64,000 bases of DNA from Elusimicrobiota bacterium (GTDB lineage: Bacteria > Elusimicrobiota > Elusimicrobia > Elusimicrobiales > UBA9959): NCBI GenBank assembly GCA_019135865.1, contig JAGVVD010000008.1:1-64000 (forward strand), written 5' to 3'. Positions 48,298 through 55,397 of the stretch are shown here, piece by piece. The position numbers and the translations under genes are program-made. Every line of letters begins with the position of its first letter. Within the stretch, counting starts at the first letter, position 1. Under the pieces are notes generated by a model. The model was given only the letters and a program-made list of their open reading frames with translations, had not been told where the DNA came from and did not search any database.

Positions 48298-49428
48298 TCA
48301 GACCGCGGCCTTGAGCGACGCTTTTACCGCGTCGGTGACCGTCTTTATCTGTTCGTCGCTGAGTTCCGGGTACATGGGCAGCGAGAAGACGGTGTCCATC
48401 ACGGCGTCGCAGACGGGCAAATCCCCGCGCTTGCCGCCCAGGTGCTTATAAGCCTCCTGCAGGTGCAGGGCTATGGGATAGTAGATCTGGTTGGCTATCC
48501 CCTGCTCCGTCAGGTGCTTCTGCGCGTTGTCGCGCTTGGCCTTGGAGTCGAAGCGTATCGTGTAGTAGTTGAACGAGTGGCGGGCATTGGCCGGGACGAC
48601 CGGGGTCACGCAGACGCCCTCGAGGGCTTTCGCGTACCCGGCGGCCACCTTGTTGCGCATCTCGGTCCACTTCTCCACGTGCTTCAGGCGGATGGACAGG
48701 ACGGCCGCCTGCACGGTGTCGAGGCGGCTGTTGAAACCCTCCATCTCGTGATGGTAGCGCACCTTGCTGCCGTGATTGCGCAGCTGGACGAGCGTCTCGT
48801 AGATCTTCTGGTCGTTGGTCGTGACCGCGCCGCCGTCGCCGAAGGCGCCGAGGTTCTTGGCCGGGAAGAAGCTGTAGGTGCCGCAGTGGCCGATATTGCC
48901 CAGGGACTTCCACTCCTTGCCGCCCAGCTTGTATTTGCCGGTGAAAGCCTGCGCCGTGTCCTCGATGAGTATCAGGTTATGCTTCTTCGCCAGGGCCAGG
49001 AAGGCGTCCATGTCGCACGGATAGCCGTAGAGGTGGACCGGCACGATGGCCTTCGTCTTTTTGGTGATCTTCTTCTCGACCGACTTCGGGTCGAGGTTGA
49101 AGGTGACGGGGTCGATGTCGGCGAACACGGGGACCGCGCCGATCTGCGAGATGGTCTCGGAGGTGGCGATGAAGGTGAAGGGGGAGGTGATGACCTCGTC
49201 GCCGGCCTTGATGCCGCTGGCGATATAGGCCATGCGCAGGGCGTCGGTGCCGTTGGCCACGCCCACGCAGTATTTGGCGCCGTTATGGGCGGCGAACTCG
49301 GCCTCGAACTTCTTCACTTCTTCGCCCAGTATGAAATTGGCCTTGTTGAACACGGTCTTGACCGCGTTCTCTATCTCTTCGCGTATGGGGGGATAGCCCG
49401 CGAGCATGTCTACCATGGGAACTTTCAT
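48298..49428 (-). CDS. DegT/DnrJ/EryC1/StrS-family sugar aminotransferase
   Basis: A 376-residue PLP enzyme of nucleotide-sugar transamination. The PLP-binding Lys lies in SFFPAKNLGAFGDGG (about residue 185), ANGTDALRMAY and EDTAQAF bind the cofactor, and LRNHGSKVRYHHEMEGFNSRLDTVQAA is the family signature. It would put an amino group on the 4-keto sugar made by the SDR gene downstream. The ATG is preceded by GGAGG at a normal distance and a 7-bp hairpin lies further up in the leader. It is the first gene of the long minus-strand glycan region. Confidence 0.9.
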   Translation of the reverse strand: MKVPMVDMLAGYPPIREEIENAVKTVFNKANFILGEEVKKFEAEFAAHNGAKYCVGVANGTDALRMAYIASGIKAGDEVITSPFTFIATSETISQIGAVPVFADIDPVTFNLDPKSVEKKITKKTKAIVPVHLYGYPCDMDAFLALAKKHNLILIEDTAQAFTGKYKLGGKEWKSLGNIGHCGTYSFFPAKNLGAFGDGGAVTTNDQKIYETLVQLRNHGSKVRYHHEMEGFNSRLDTVQAAVLSIRLKHVEKWTEMRNKVAAGYAKALEGVCVTPVVPANARHSFNYYTIRFDSKAKRDNAQKHLTEQGIANQIYYPIALHLQEAYKHLGGKRGDLPVCDAVMDTVFSLPMYPELSDEQIKTVTDAVKASLKAAV

Positions 49429-49536
49429 CGGTTTCGCCTCCGTGGGGCGGCTTTTCCGCCGCCCGAGCCCTAATTCTATAAAAAAAGGGTCTTTATTGTA
49501 TAATTGAATCTCCCGCTAGCCGCCGGGCCCCTTATA
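49429..49536. promoter_or_regulatory. Divergent promoter region of the two glycan units
   Basis: The minus strand has TAGAAT (49473-49478), followed by a GGGCGGC/GCCGCCC hairpin in the leader of the aminotransferase gene. The plus strand has TTG-TATAAT (49499-49504), about 32 nt before the ATG at 49537. The AT-rich stretch at 49471-49506 separates the minus-strand glycan genes from the plus-strand GT2 and WecA-like pair. Confidence 0.5.
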
Positions 49537-50262
49537 ATGAAAGTTTCCATCGTAATACCCTCCTATAACGAGATGCGGACCCTGCCCGCGGTCCTGGAAA
49601 GGCTCAAGGACCTCCGTATCGACAAGGAAGTGCTGGTGGTCGACGACGGGTCGTCGGACGGCTCCAGGGAATGGCTGGACGGGGCCATCGCGGAGCGGCG
49701 TTTCCCCTACGAATTGAGGCTGATAAAGCACGAGCGGAACCGCGGCAAGGGCGGGGCGCTCATAACCGGTTTCGACGCGGCCGCGGGCGAAGCCGTCATC
49801 GTACAGGACGCGGACCTGGAGTACGATCCCCTGCAGATAGCGGAGGTGGTGCGGCCAATAGCGGACGGGCGCGCCGACGCCGTCTTCGGCTCCCGCATGC
49901 TCTCCTCCGGCGTCAGGACCTACAGCCGCCTCTACCTGGCCGGCAACAAGTTCCTCTCCTCCCTGATCTCGGTACTGTTCGGCGTGAGGATGACGGATTC
50001 TTACACCTGCTACAAGGCTTTCCGCGCCGCGGAACTGCGCCGCTTCGGCCTTGTCTCGACGGGTTTCGAGATAGAGGCCGAACTCTCCTGCAAGACGGCT
50101 TTCCTCGGGCTCCGTTTCCTGGAAGTGCCCATCGCCTATTCGCCCCGTTCGCGGGAGGAGGGTAAAAAGATAGATTTCAGCGACGCGGTGAAGGGCGTGC
50201 TCGGGATCCTGCGGCTGCGCCTGTCGCTGCGCCGCGGCGCCTTCCCTCCCAGGCGGGACTGA
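49537..50262 (+). CDS. GT2 glycosyltransferase, DPM1-like, paralogue of 45900-46583
   Basis: A 241-residue enzyme with SIVIPSYNEMRTLPAVLERL, VDDGSSDGSREWL, RGKGGALITGFDAAAGEAVIVQDADLEYDP (the DXD variant) and GSRML. It ends with VPIAYSPRSREEGKKIDFSDAVKG, the same C-terminal signature as the minus-strand paralogue. It probably loads a sugar on a polyprenyl phosphate. ATG 49537 starts the fold exactly; a TTG further up at 49504 lies in the -10 box and is rejected. It shares one base with the WecA-like gene that follows. Confidence 0.85.
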   Translation: MKVSIVIPSYNEMRTLPAVLERLKDLRIDKEVLVVDDGSSDGSREWLDGAIAERRFPYELRLIKHERNRGKGGALITGFDAAAGEAVIVQDADLEYDPLQIAEVVRPIADGRADAVFGSRMLSSGVRTYSRLYLAGNKFLSSLISVLFGVRMTDSYTCYKAFRAAELRRFGLVSTGFEIEAELSCKTAFLGLRFLEVPIAYSPRSREEGKKIDFSDAVKGVLGILRLRLSLRRGAFPPRRD

Positions 50263-51302
50263 TGGAAGCCCTGGTCCAGAATTTCTCCCTTTACCTCGCC
50301 TGTTTCCTGGGGGCGCTGCTGCTTTCCCTTTCCCTGACCCCGCTCCTGCGGGCGCTGGCGGTGAGGTTCGGCCACCTGGACGCGCCCACCACGCACGTGA
50401 AGACCCACAAGGTGGCGACGCCGCTGCTGGGCGGCGTGGCGGTGGCCGCGGCCTTCGCCGCCTCGCTGATAACCGTGCGTTTCCTTACCGATTTTCCCAC
50501 GGGCACGCTTCGCGACCTGAGGATACTCCTTACCGGCGGGGCCGTCATGCTGCTGCTGGGCCTGATCGACGACCTGAAAAAGCCCCGCGGCCTCGGCGTC
50601 AGGACGAAGTTCGCCGTGCAGTCCGCCGTGGCCTTCTTCACGGTCTTTTACGGGATACGGATCGACTTCCTGCAGCCGGGGTACCTGGCCGCGGTCCTGA
50701 GCGTGCTCTGGATAGTCGGGGTCTCCAACGCTTTCAACCTCATAGACATCATGGACGGCCTTTCGGCCAGCCAGGCGGCGCTGGCCGCGGCCGGTTTCCT
50801 GCTGATAGCGCTGCCGTCGGAGTCCATCTACGTCAATTTCGCCTCGGCGGCCCTTTGCGGAGCGGCGCTGGGGTTCCTCCCCTACAATTTTTCCAGGCGG
50901 CTGAAGATCTTCATGGGGGACTCGGGCAGCCTCTTCTGCGGCTACACGCTGGCCGTCATAGCCATGGGCACGAGCTATACCAACCTCAACCCCCTGGGCG
51001 TCTACGCCCCGCTGTTCATACTGGCCCTGCCCATCTACGACACTCTTTTCGTCTCCGTGATGCGCCTGAAGCGGGGGCATTCCCCTTTCCTGGGCAGCAA
51101 GGACCATTACGCGCTGCGCCTTGAGGCGCTGGGTTTCTCGCGCCGGCGGGTGGTCTCGATATCTGCCCTCACCGCGGCGGCCCTTTCCGTCGCGGCTTTC
51201 CTCGTGACGCAGGTCTCGCTGGAATGGGGGGCACTGATCTATTTCGTCGTCGGGGGGGAGTTCGTACTGGTCAGCCTGGCCATAGCCAAGATAAAGGTCT
51301 GA
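50262..51302 (+). CDS. Undecaprenyl-phosphate phosphosugar transferase (WecA/MraY family)
   Basis: A 346-residue membrane protein with about ten helices. Family motifs in order: HKVATPLLGGVAVA, the aspartate pair LLGLIDDLKK, NAFNLIDIMDGL with the catalytic Asp, and FMGDSGSLFCGY; the conserved His-rich loop is LGSKDHYALRLEALGFS. It moves a sugar-1-phosphate, usually N-acetylglucosamine-1-P, from UDP to undecaprenyl phosphate and so starts the synthesis of O-antigen or a similar surface glycan. It is coupled to the GT2 gene. The sugar is not determined by sequence. Confidence 0.88.
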   Translation: MEALVQNFSLYLACFLGALLLSLSLTPLLRALAVRFGHLDAPTTHVKTHKVATPLLGGVAVAAAFAASLITVRFLTDFPTGTLRDLRILLTGGAVMLLLGLIDDLKKPRGLGVRTKFAVQSAVAFFTVFYGIRIDFLQPGYLAAVLSVLWIVGVSNAFNLIDIMDGLSASQAALAAAGFLLIALPSESIYVNFASAALCGAALGFLPYNFSRRLKIFMGDSGSLFCGYTLAVIAMGTSYTNLNPLGVYAPLFILALPIYDTLFVSVMRLKRGHSPFLGSKDHYALRLEALGFSRRRVVSISALTAAALSVAAFLVTQVSLEWGALIYFVVGGEFVLVSLAIAKIKV

Positions 51303-51304
51303 CG

Positions 51305-51379
51305 GGGAGGGATATGGCCCGGGCGGTCGCTTTATCGCACCGGAGGCAGGGGTTCCAATCCCGTCTCCGCTGCCTCCCG
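51305..51379 (+). other. Degenerate tRNA-like sequence
   Basis: A 75-nt stretch has a six-base acceptor-like pair, GGGAGG (51305-51310) with CCTCCC (51373-51378). It also shows an A-box-like TGGCCCGGGCGG and a B-box-like GGTTCCAATCC with one change from consensus. The anticodon stem does not pair well. It may be a decayed tRNA left at an insertion boundary: composition changes just after it. Confidence 0.35.
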
Positions 51380-51395
51380 TTCTCGAGTAATCAAT

Positions 51396-52322
51396 ATGCT
51401 GTTCCCAGCAAGAAATAAGCGTCGCCTCCTGGCGATATCCATGCCTGTGATATTCTCGCTCGCAGGATGCTCATCCGGGACGGATAAGAGCGCCAGCATT
51501 GAAACGCTGTCCGTCGATCCGAAGTCGGGTCGCGAGATGGTCTCCGGGGAAAAGATAGAAATATCGGCTGTGGTGGAATATTATCTGGGCGGAGAGCCTG
51601 GAGAGATAGAGTTGCTTGTGGAGGCCGCCGACGGCAAACCCGTCGGAACCGGCAGCGGCCATGCTATCCCGGGCCGTGGAGGCGGAATATCCACCTTGCG
51701 GAAAGATGTAACCGTCCCTGATACCTCCGGATTGCGCGTGTCAGCGGTCGTCCGCCCAGGTCCGTCGTCCGGCGACCCCGCGGCCGTTCAGGTCGCTATT
51801 TATCCCGTGGTCCCGGCCGCCCCCGTCGTAGACGAGTGGGATGCCGCCGACGCCTCGATCAGACGCCTGCCGCCGGAAGCTTTCCCCGAACTCCCCGCCG
51901 CAGTGAAGGAAGAACTGAAAAGGCGGCAATGCACGGTGCCGCAGACTTTCATAAGCACCCGGCCCCACAATGTCATTCAAGGGGAATTCGTCCGGAAAGG
52001 TCAAAAAGACTGGGCCGTACTCTGCTCCACGGGACTGAAATCCTCCCTTATCGTCTTTTGGGGCGGGTCGGGAGAAGATGTTTTTGCGTTCCCTTCAGGT
52101 CCGGATAAAAGCTATCTGCAGGGTACCGGCGCGGGCATCGGCTATTCGCGCGAGATAAGCACGGTGGGGAAGGATTATATACTCGAACGCCACGAATGGT
52201 ACGGCGGCCCTGAACCTCCTGAGATAACTCATGAAGGCATCAATGTCGCGTTCGTGGAAAAAGCCTCATGGGTGCTATATTTCGAGAAAGGCGAATGGCT
52301 GAACCTGCAGGGTGCGGATTGA
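51396..52322 (+). CDS. Lipoprotein of unknown function, atypical composition
   Basis: A 308-residue protein with a basic N-terminus, a hydrophobic segment and the lipobox SLAGC (Cys about residue 25), so it is probably a lipid-anchored protein. The region after it (residues 30-130) has beta-sandwich-like strands (VSGEKIEISAVVEYYLGGEPGEIELLVE), then a linker and a C-terminal domain with WAVLCSTGLKSSLIVFWGGSGE that I do not recognise. Codon use has visibly more A and T in third positions than the neighbours. Together with the tRNA-like sequence just upstream this suggests recent transfer. Confidence 0.7.
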   Translation: MLFPARNKRRLLAISMPVIFSLAGCSSGTDKSASIETLSVDPKSGREMVSGEKIEISAVVEYYLGGEPGEIELLVEAADGKPVGTGSGHAIPGRGGGISTLRKDVTVPDTSGLRVSAVVRPGPSSGDPAAVQVAIYPVVPAAPVVDEWDAADASIRRLPPEAFPELPAAVKEELKRRQCTVPQTFISTRPHNVIQGEFVRKGQKDWAVLCSTGLKSSLIVFWGGSGEDVFAFPSGPDKSYLQGTGAGIGYSREISTVGKDYILERHEWYGGPEPPEITHEGINVAFVEKASWVLYFEKGEWLNLQGAD

Positions 52323-52353
52323 ATCCCGGCGAGGAGCGGCTGCTGCGGATTGG

Positions 52354-52746
52354 CTAGCCGGCCGTTATCTCGAATTCCGGCGGGTCGTGGAGCGTCCGCT
52401 TGACCAGGCATTGTTCGGCGGCTTTGACGACCGCGCCTTTGTACTTTTCCGGGAAACCCGCCGGCAGCACCACCCGGAACGCTATCTTCCTCATGCGGTG
52501 GGCGGCCTGGTCCCAGTCCATGGACTGGATTATCTTAAGCCCTTCGGTGGGAAGTCCCCGGCTCTGTACGAAACCGAGGACGAAGATGCCTGCGCAGGTG
52601 CCCAGCGAGGCCAGGAAGAGGTCGAAAGGCGACGGGGCCGACCCGTCCCCTCCCGACGCGGCCGGCTGGTCCGTCATTATCTCGAAACCGTGCCATTGCG
52701 CGGCCACTTTCTTGCCGCCGGGAAAAGTTATCTCCATCTCGGGCAT
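52354..52746 (-). CDS. OsmC/Ohr-family protein
   Basis: A 130-residue protein of the OsmC-like fold. The two redox-active cysteines of the family appear in LASLGTCAGIFVLGF (about residue 50) and KAAEQCLVKRTL (about 113). The N-terminal FPGGKKVAAQWHGFEIMTDQP matches the YhfA/OsmC-like subgroup. Members reduce organic or lipid hydroperoxides with the help of thiols, although the YhfA group is less studied. A strong ribosome-binding site AGGAGG precedes the ATG. A GC-rich palindrome with a CATCTTTAAGATG-like second inverted repeat lies between it and the HD-GYP gene (52770-52805). Confidence 0.85.
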   Translation of the reverse strand: MPEMEITFPGGKKVAAQWHGFEIMTDQPAASGGDGSAPSPFDLFLASLGTCAGIFVLGFVQSRGLPTEGLKIIQSMDWDQAAHRMRKIAFRVVLPAGFPEKYKGAVVKAAEQCLVKRTLHDPPEFEITAG

Positions 52747-52828
52747 TTTTCCTCCTGTGGTTTACGGATGCGCGGGGCCGGCCCCGCATCTTTAAGATGC
52801 CGGCGGGGGCGGAAAGTTTCACCCCGGC
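52747..52828. terminator. Palindromes between the HD-GYP and osmC-like genes
   Basis: GCGGGGCCGGCCCCGC is self-complementary and is followed by CATCTTTAAGATG, a second inverted repeat. Placed directly after the stop of the GAF/HD-GYP gene on the minus strand, they may end its transcript. No T-run is present, so this is tentative. Confidence 0.35.
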
Positions 52829-53992
52829 TCAATAATTGTGCTTGTGGATCTCCCGGGTTATGCCCGGGATGACGGTGGTCCTGGCGTCGGAAAGGGAGTA
52901 GATCTTGACCACCTGGTCGTAGACCCGCTCGAAAGCGTCCACCACCATCGGGTCGAAGGCCTTGCCGCTCTCGTTCCTTATGTATTCCAGCGCCCGCTCG
53001 GGCTCCCACTTGGGCTTGTAGACGCGCGGCATGCAGAGGGCGTCGAAGACGTCCACGACCGAGACGATGCGGGCGTAGATCGGGATCTGCTCGCCGCGCA
53101 GCCGGGCCGGGTAGCCCGTGCCGCCGAACTTCTCGTGATGGGAGCCGGCTATCTTGCAGGCGATCTGGAGCAGCGTGCTCTCCGCGTTGCAGAGGATCTT
53201 GGCGCCGTAAAGGGTGTGCTTCTTCATCTCCTCGAACTCGTCGGCGGTGAGCTTGCCGGGCTTGAGGAGTATGGCGTCGGCTATGCCCACCTTGCCGATG
53301 TCGTGCAGGGGGCTCGCGTAGCGGATGTTCTCTATCTCCTTCTGCGGCAGGCCGACGCTCTCGGCCAGCAGGGCGGAGTATTCGCTGATGTGGCGCAGGT
53401 GGATGGCCGTGTCCTGCTGGTCGCGGTATTCCGCGGTCACGGCCAGGCGGTAGATGGTCTCGAGCTGGGACTTGGAAAGGCTCTCGTAGAGCTGCGCGTT
53501 CTCGATGGCGGAGGAGGCGATGGACCCCAGCAGCTGCAGTATGCCTTCGTCGTCCTTGTTGAAGACGCCGGTCAGCTTGTTGATGACCTCGAAGACGCCG
53601 ATGATGCGCCCGTTTATGTTGCGCAGCGGGACGGCCAGTATGGTGTTGGTGCGGTAGCCGGTCAGGCGGTCCGTGTCCTGGTTGAAATGCCTGTCGCCGT
53701 AGGCGTCGGTGATGTTCATCACCTGGCCGGTGGCGGCCACGTGGCCGGCTATGCCTCGGCCGTAGGGGATGCGGATCTCGGTGTGCTGGTTCATGCCCTG
53801 GGCGACCTGCGACCAGAGCTCGTTGGTGTGGCGGTCGATGACGAAGACCGTGCAGCGGTCGCAGGCAAGTATCGTCTTCACCTGGTCGGCGATGAGCTCG
53901 ATCAGCTTGTGGATGTGGGTCTCGGTGGAGATGCTGCCGCCGAACTTGACCAGCAGCTCGAGCCGTTTTTCCAGGTCTTCAGCCCGCGTCAT
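52829..53992 (-). CDS. GAF-domain HD-GYP phosphodiesterase (c-di-GMP signalling)
   Basis: A 387-residue cytoplasmic protein. Residues 10-170 are a GAF domain (ACDRCTVFVIDRHTNELWSQVAQGM, then IPYGRGIAGHVAATGQVMNITDAY). Residues 180-370 are an HD-GYP domain: HLRHISEYSALLAE, the HD pair in ASPLHDIGKVGI, HTLYGAKIL and SHHEKFGGTGYP, so the metal-binding residues and GYP triad are complete. Such enzymes break down cyclic di-GMP (or cGAMP) and the GAF domain would sense a small molecule. A TACAAT box lies just 6 nt before the ATG, so it should be leaderless. Confidence 0.9.
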   Translation of the reverse strand: MTRAEDLEKRLELLVKFGGSISTETHIHKLIELIADQVKTILACDRCTVFVIDRHTNELWSQVAQGMNQHTEIRIPYGRGIAGHVAATGQVMNITDAYGDRHFNQDTDRLTGYRTNTILAVPLRNINGRIIGVFEVINKLTGVFNKDDEGILQLLGSIASSAIENAQLYESLSKSQLETIYRLAVTAEYRDQQDTAIHLRHISEYSALLAESVGLPQKEIENIRYASPLHDIGKVGIADAILLKPGKLTADEFEEMKKHTLYGAKILCNAESTLLQIACKIAGSHHEKFGGTGYPARLRGEQIPIYARIVSVVDVFDALCMPRVYKPKWEPERALEYIRNESGKAFDPMVVDAFERVYDQVVKIYSLSDARTTVIPGITREIHKHNY

Positions 53993-53998
53993 ACCTAT

Positions 53999-54004
53999 AT
54001 TGTA
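53999..54004 (-). promoter_or_regulatory. -10 box of the HD-GYP gene, leaderless
   Basis: The minus strand reads TGCTACAAT, an extended -10 pattern, with 6 nt before the ATG at 53992. It lies between this start and the stop of glcF at 54018, so the HD-GYP gene can be read on its own. Confidence 0.55.
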
Positions 54005-54017
54005 GCATTCGGGGGGA

Positions 54018-55397
54018 CTACTTGGCAGTGGGGCGGGTCAGTCTTTCCAGCAGCTGGGTGTAATGCACGGCCTTCGCCCGGGGATAATCCCGCTTCAGGC
54101 CGGCGTTTATCTGCAGCAGGCAGGAGGTGCCGCCCACGGCCACGGTATCGGCCCGGACCGAGGCTATATTGGCGGTCTTGCGCCGGAGTATCCGTTCCGA
54201 CATCTCCGGCTGGGTGAAAGAATAAGCGCCCGCACCGCCGCAGCACCAGTCGCTTTCCGGCAGTTCGACGAAGTTCTTCCCGGCCAGCGTTCGCAGGGCC
54301 TCGCGCGGTTCCTTCCTTATCCCCTGCCCGTGGCAGGCCCGGCAGGAGTCGTGGTAGGTTATCCTGCCCGCTCCGGCCAGCGCCTCCCTGGGGGCGTGGG
54401 TCATGGCCGTGGACGGGACGGCCTCTATGGCGTCGCGCACGGCGGCGGCGAAGGCCGCCGCCCTGGCCCGCCATTCCGGCTCGGCCGTGAAGAGCTGTTC
54501 GTAGGTTTTCATGAAGGCCGTGCAGGAGGAGCAGTCCCCTATGACCTTCAATTCCCCGTGCTTTTCCTTGAGTTCCTCGTACTTCTTTATGTTGCGCCGC
54601 GCGAATTCCCTGGCGTGGCGTATGTCGCCGTAATTATAGGCCAGGAGCCCGCAACAGTTATTGTGGAAGAAAAGCCCTTTGCCCAGGAAGCGTTTCAGCA
54701 GGGCCACCGTCGCCTCGCCGACCGCGGTGAAAAGGTAGTTGGGTCCGCAGGGCGCGAAATAGGCCCAGGCCGGCGCCGGACCGCCGGGCGCGGCGGCCAG
54801 TTCGGGGTCCGCTGACAGTTTTCCCGCCAGGAAAGTGAAGGGCATGCGCGGGGCCTCGCGCTCCGCCTTCTCCAGCGGCGCCAGGCCGAGCATGCGGAAG
54901 AGCCCGAGCTTCCCGGCCAGCCTGGGCAGGCCTGTGAGCCTGGCCAGCGCGCCGAGCCGGAGAAGGAAGCCGAACAGCCCCGGCCTGTCCAGCATGAGCC
55001 GGGAGAGGAGCGAGGGGATGAGCCGGGGGGCGGGGCCCAGGGCCGCGCGCCGGCCCTCGAGGACTATGTCGGCCGTGGGGACCTTGGCGAAGCAGGCCTC
55101 GGAACAGGCGCCGCAGAGCAGACAGGTGTCCAGGGCCTCTCCGGCCGCCGCCGCGGCGCCTCCGAGCCTGCCTTCCATGGACATGCGGACCAGCTGGTTC
55201 CGCCCGCGCGCCGAAATGGGCTCGCGGCCGGTCAGCATATAGGTGGGGCAGACCGTTTCGCAGTAGCCGCAGCGGCTGCACTGGCTGACCGCGTCGTAGA
55301 GGGACCGCTCTCCCAGGTGCGTCAGGAGCGACGGGAGGTGGAGTTCCCCCTCCGCGTGGCGGTCGTACATCTCGTTGACGTCGTACTTGGAATTCAT
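54018..55397 (-). CDS. glcF: GlcF-like iron-sulfur subunit of a (D-2-hydroxyacid) glycolate/lactate oxidase
   Basis: A 459-residue protein with two 4Fe-4S motifs at the N-terminus, CSRCGYCETVCP (about residue 40) and CLLCGACSEACFAKVP (about 92). Two CCG-type domains follow, with YFAPCGPNYLF, NNCCGLLAYNYGD, SCRACHGQG and DWCCGGAGAYSF. It takes electrons from the FAD subunit and passes them to quinone. The start overlaps the stop of glcDE by 4 nt (ATGA). It is the last gene of the tnaA operon, which suggests that the pyruvate/lactate side of amino acid breakdown is handled here. Confidence 0.87.
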   Translation of the reverse strand: MNSKYDVNEMYDRHAEGELHLPSLLTHLGERSLYDAVSQCSRCGYCETVCPTYMLTGREPISARGRNQLVRMSMEGRLGGAAAAAGEALDTCLLCGACSEACFAKVPTADIVLEGRRAALGPAPRLIPSLLSRLMLDRPGLFGFLLRLGALARLTGLPRLAGKLGLFRMLGLAPLEKAEREAPRMPFTFLAGKLSADPELAAAPGGPAPAWAYFAPCGPNYLFTAVGEATVALLKRFLGKGLFFHNNCCGLLAYNYGDIRHAREFARRNIKKYEELKEKHGELKVIGDCSSCTAFMKTYEQLFTAEPEWRARAAAFAAAVRDAIEAVPSTAMTHAPREALAGAGRITYHDSCRACHGQGIRKEPREALRTLAGKNFVELPESDWCCGGAGAYSFTQPEMSERILRRKTANIASVRADTVAVGGTSCLLQINAGLKRDYPRAKAVHYTQLLERLTRPTAK

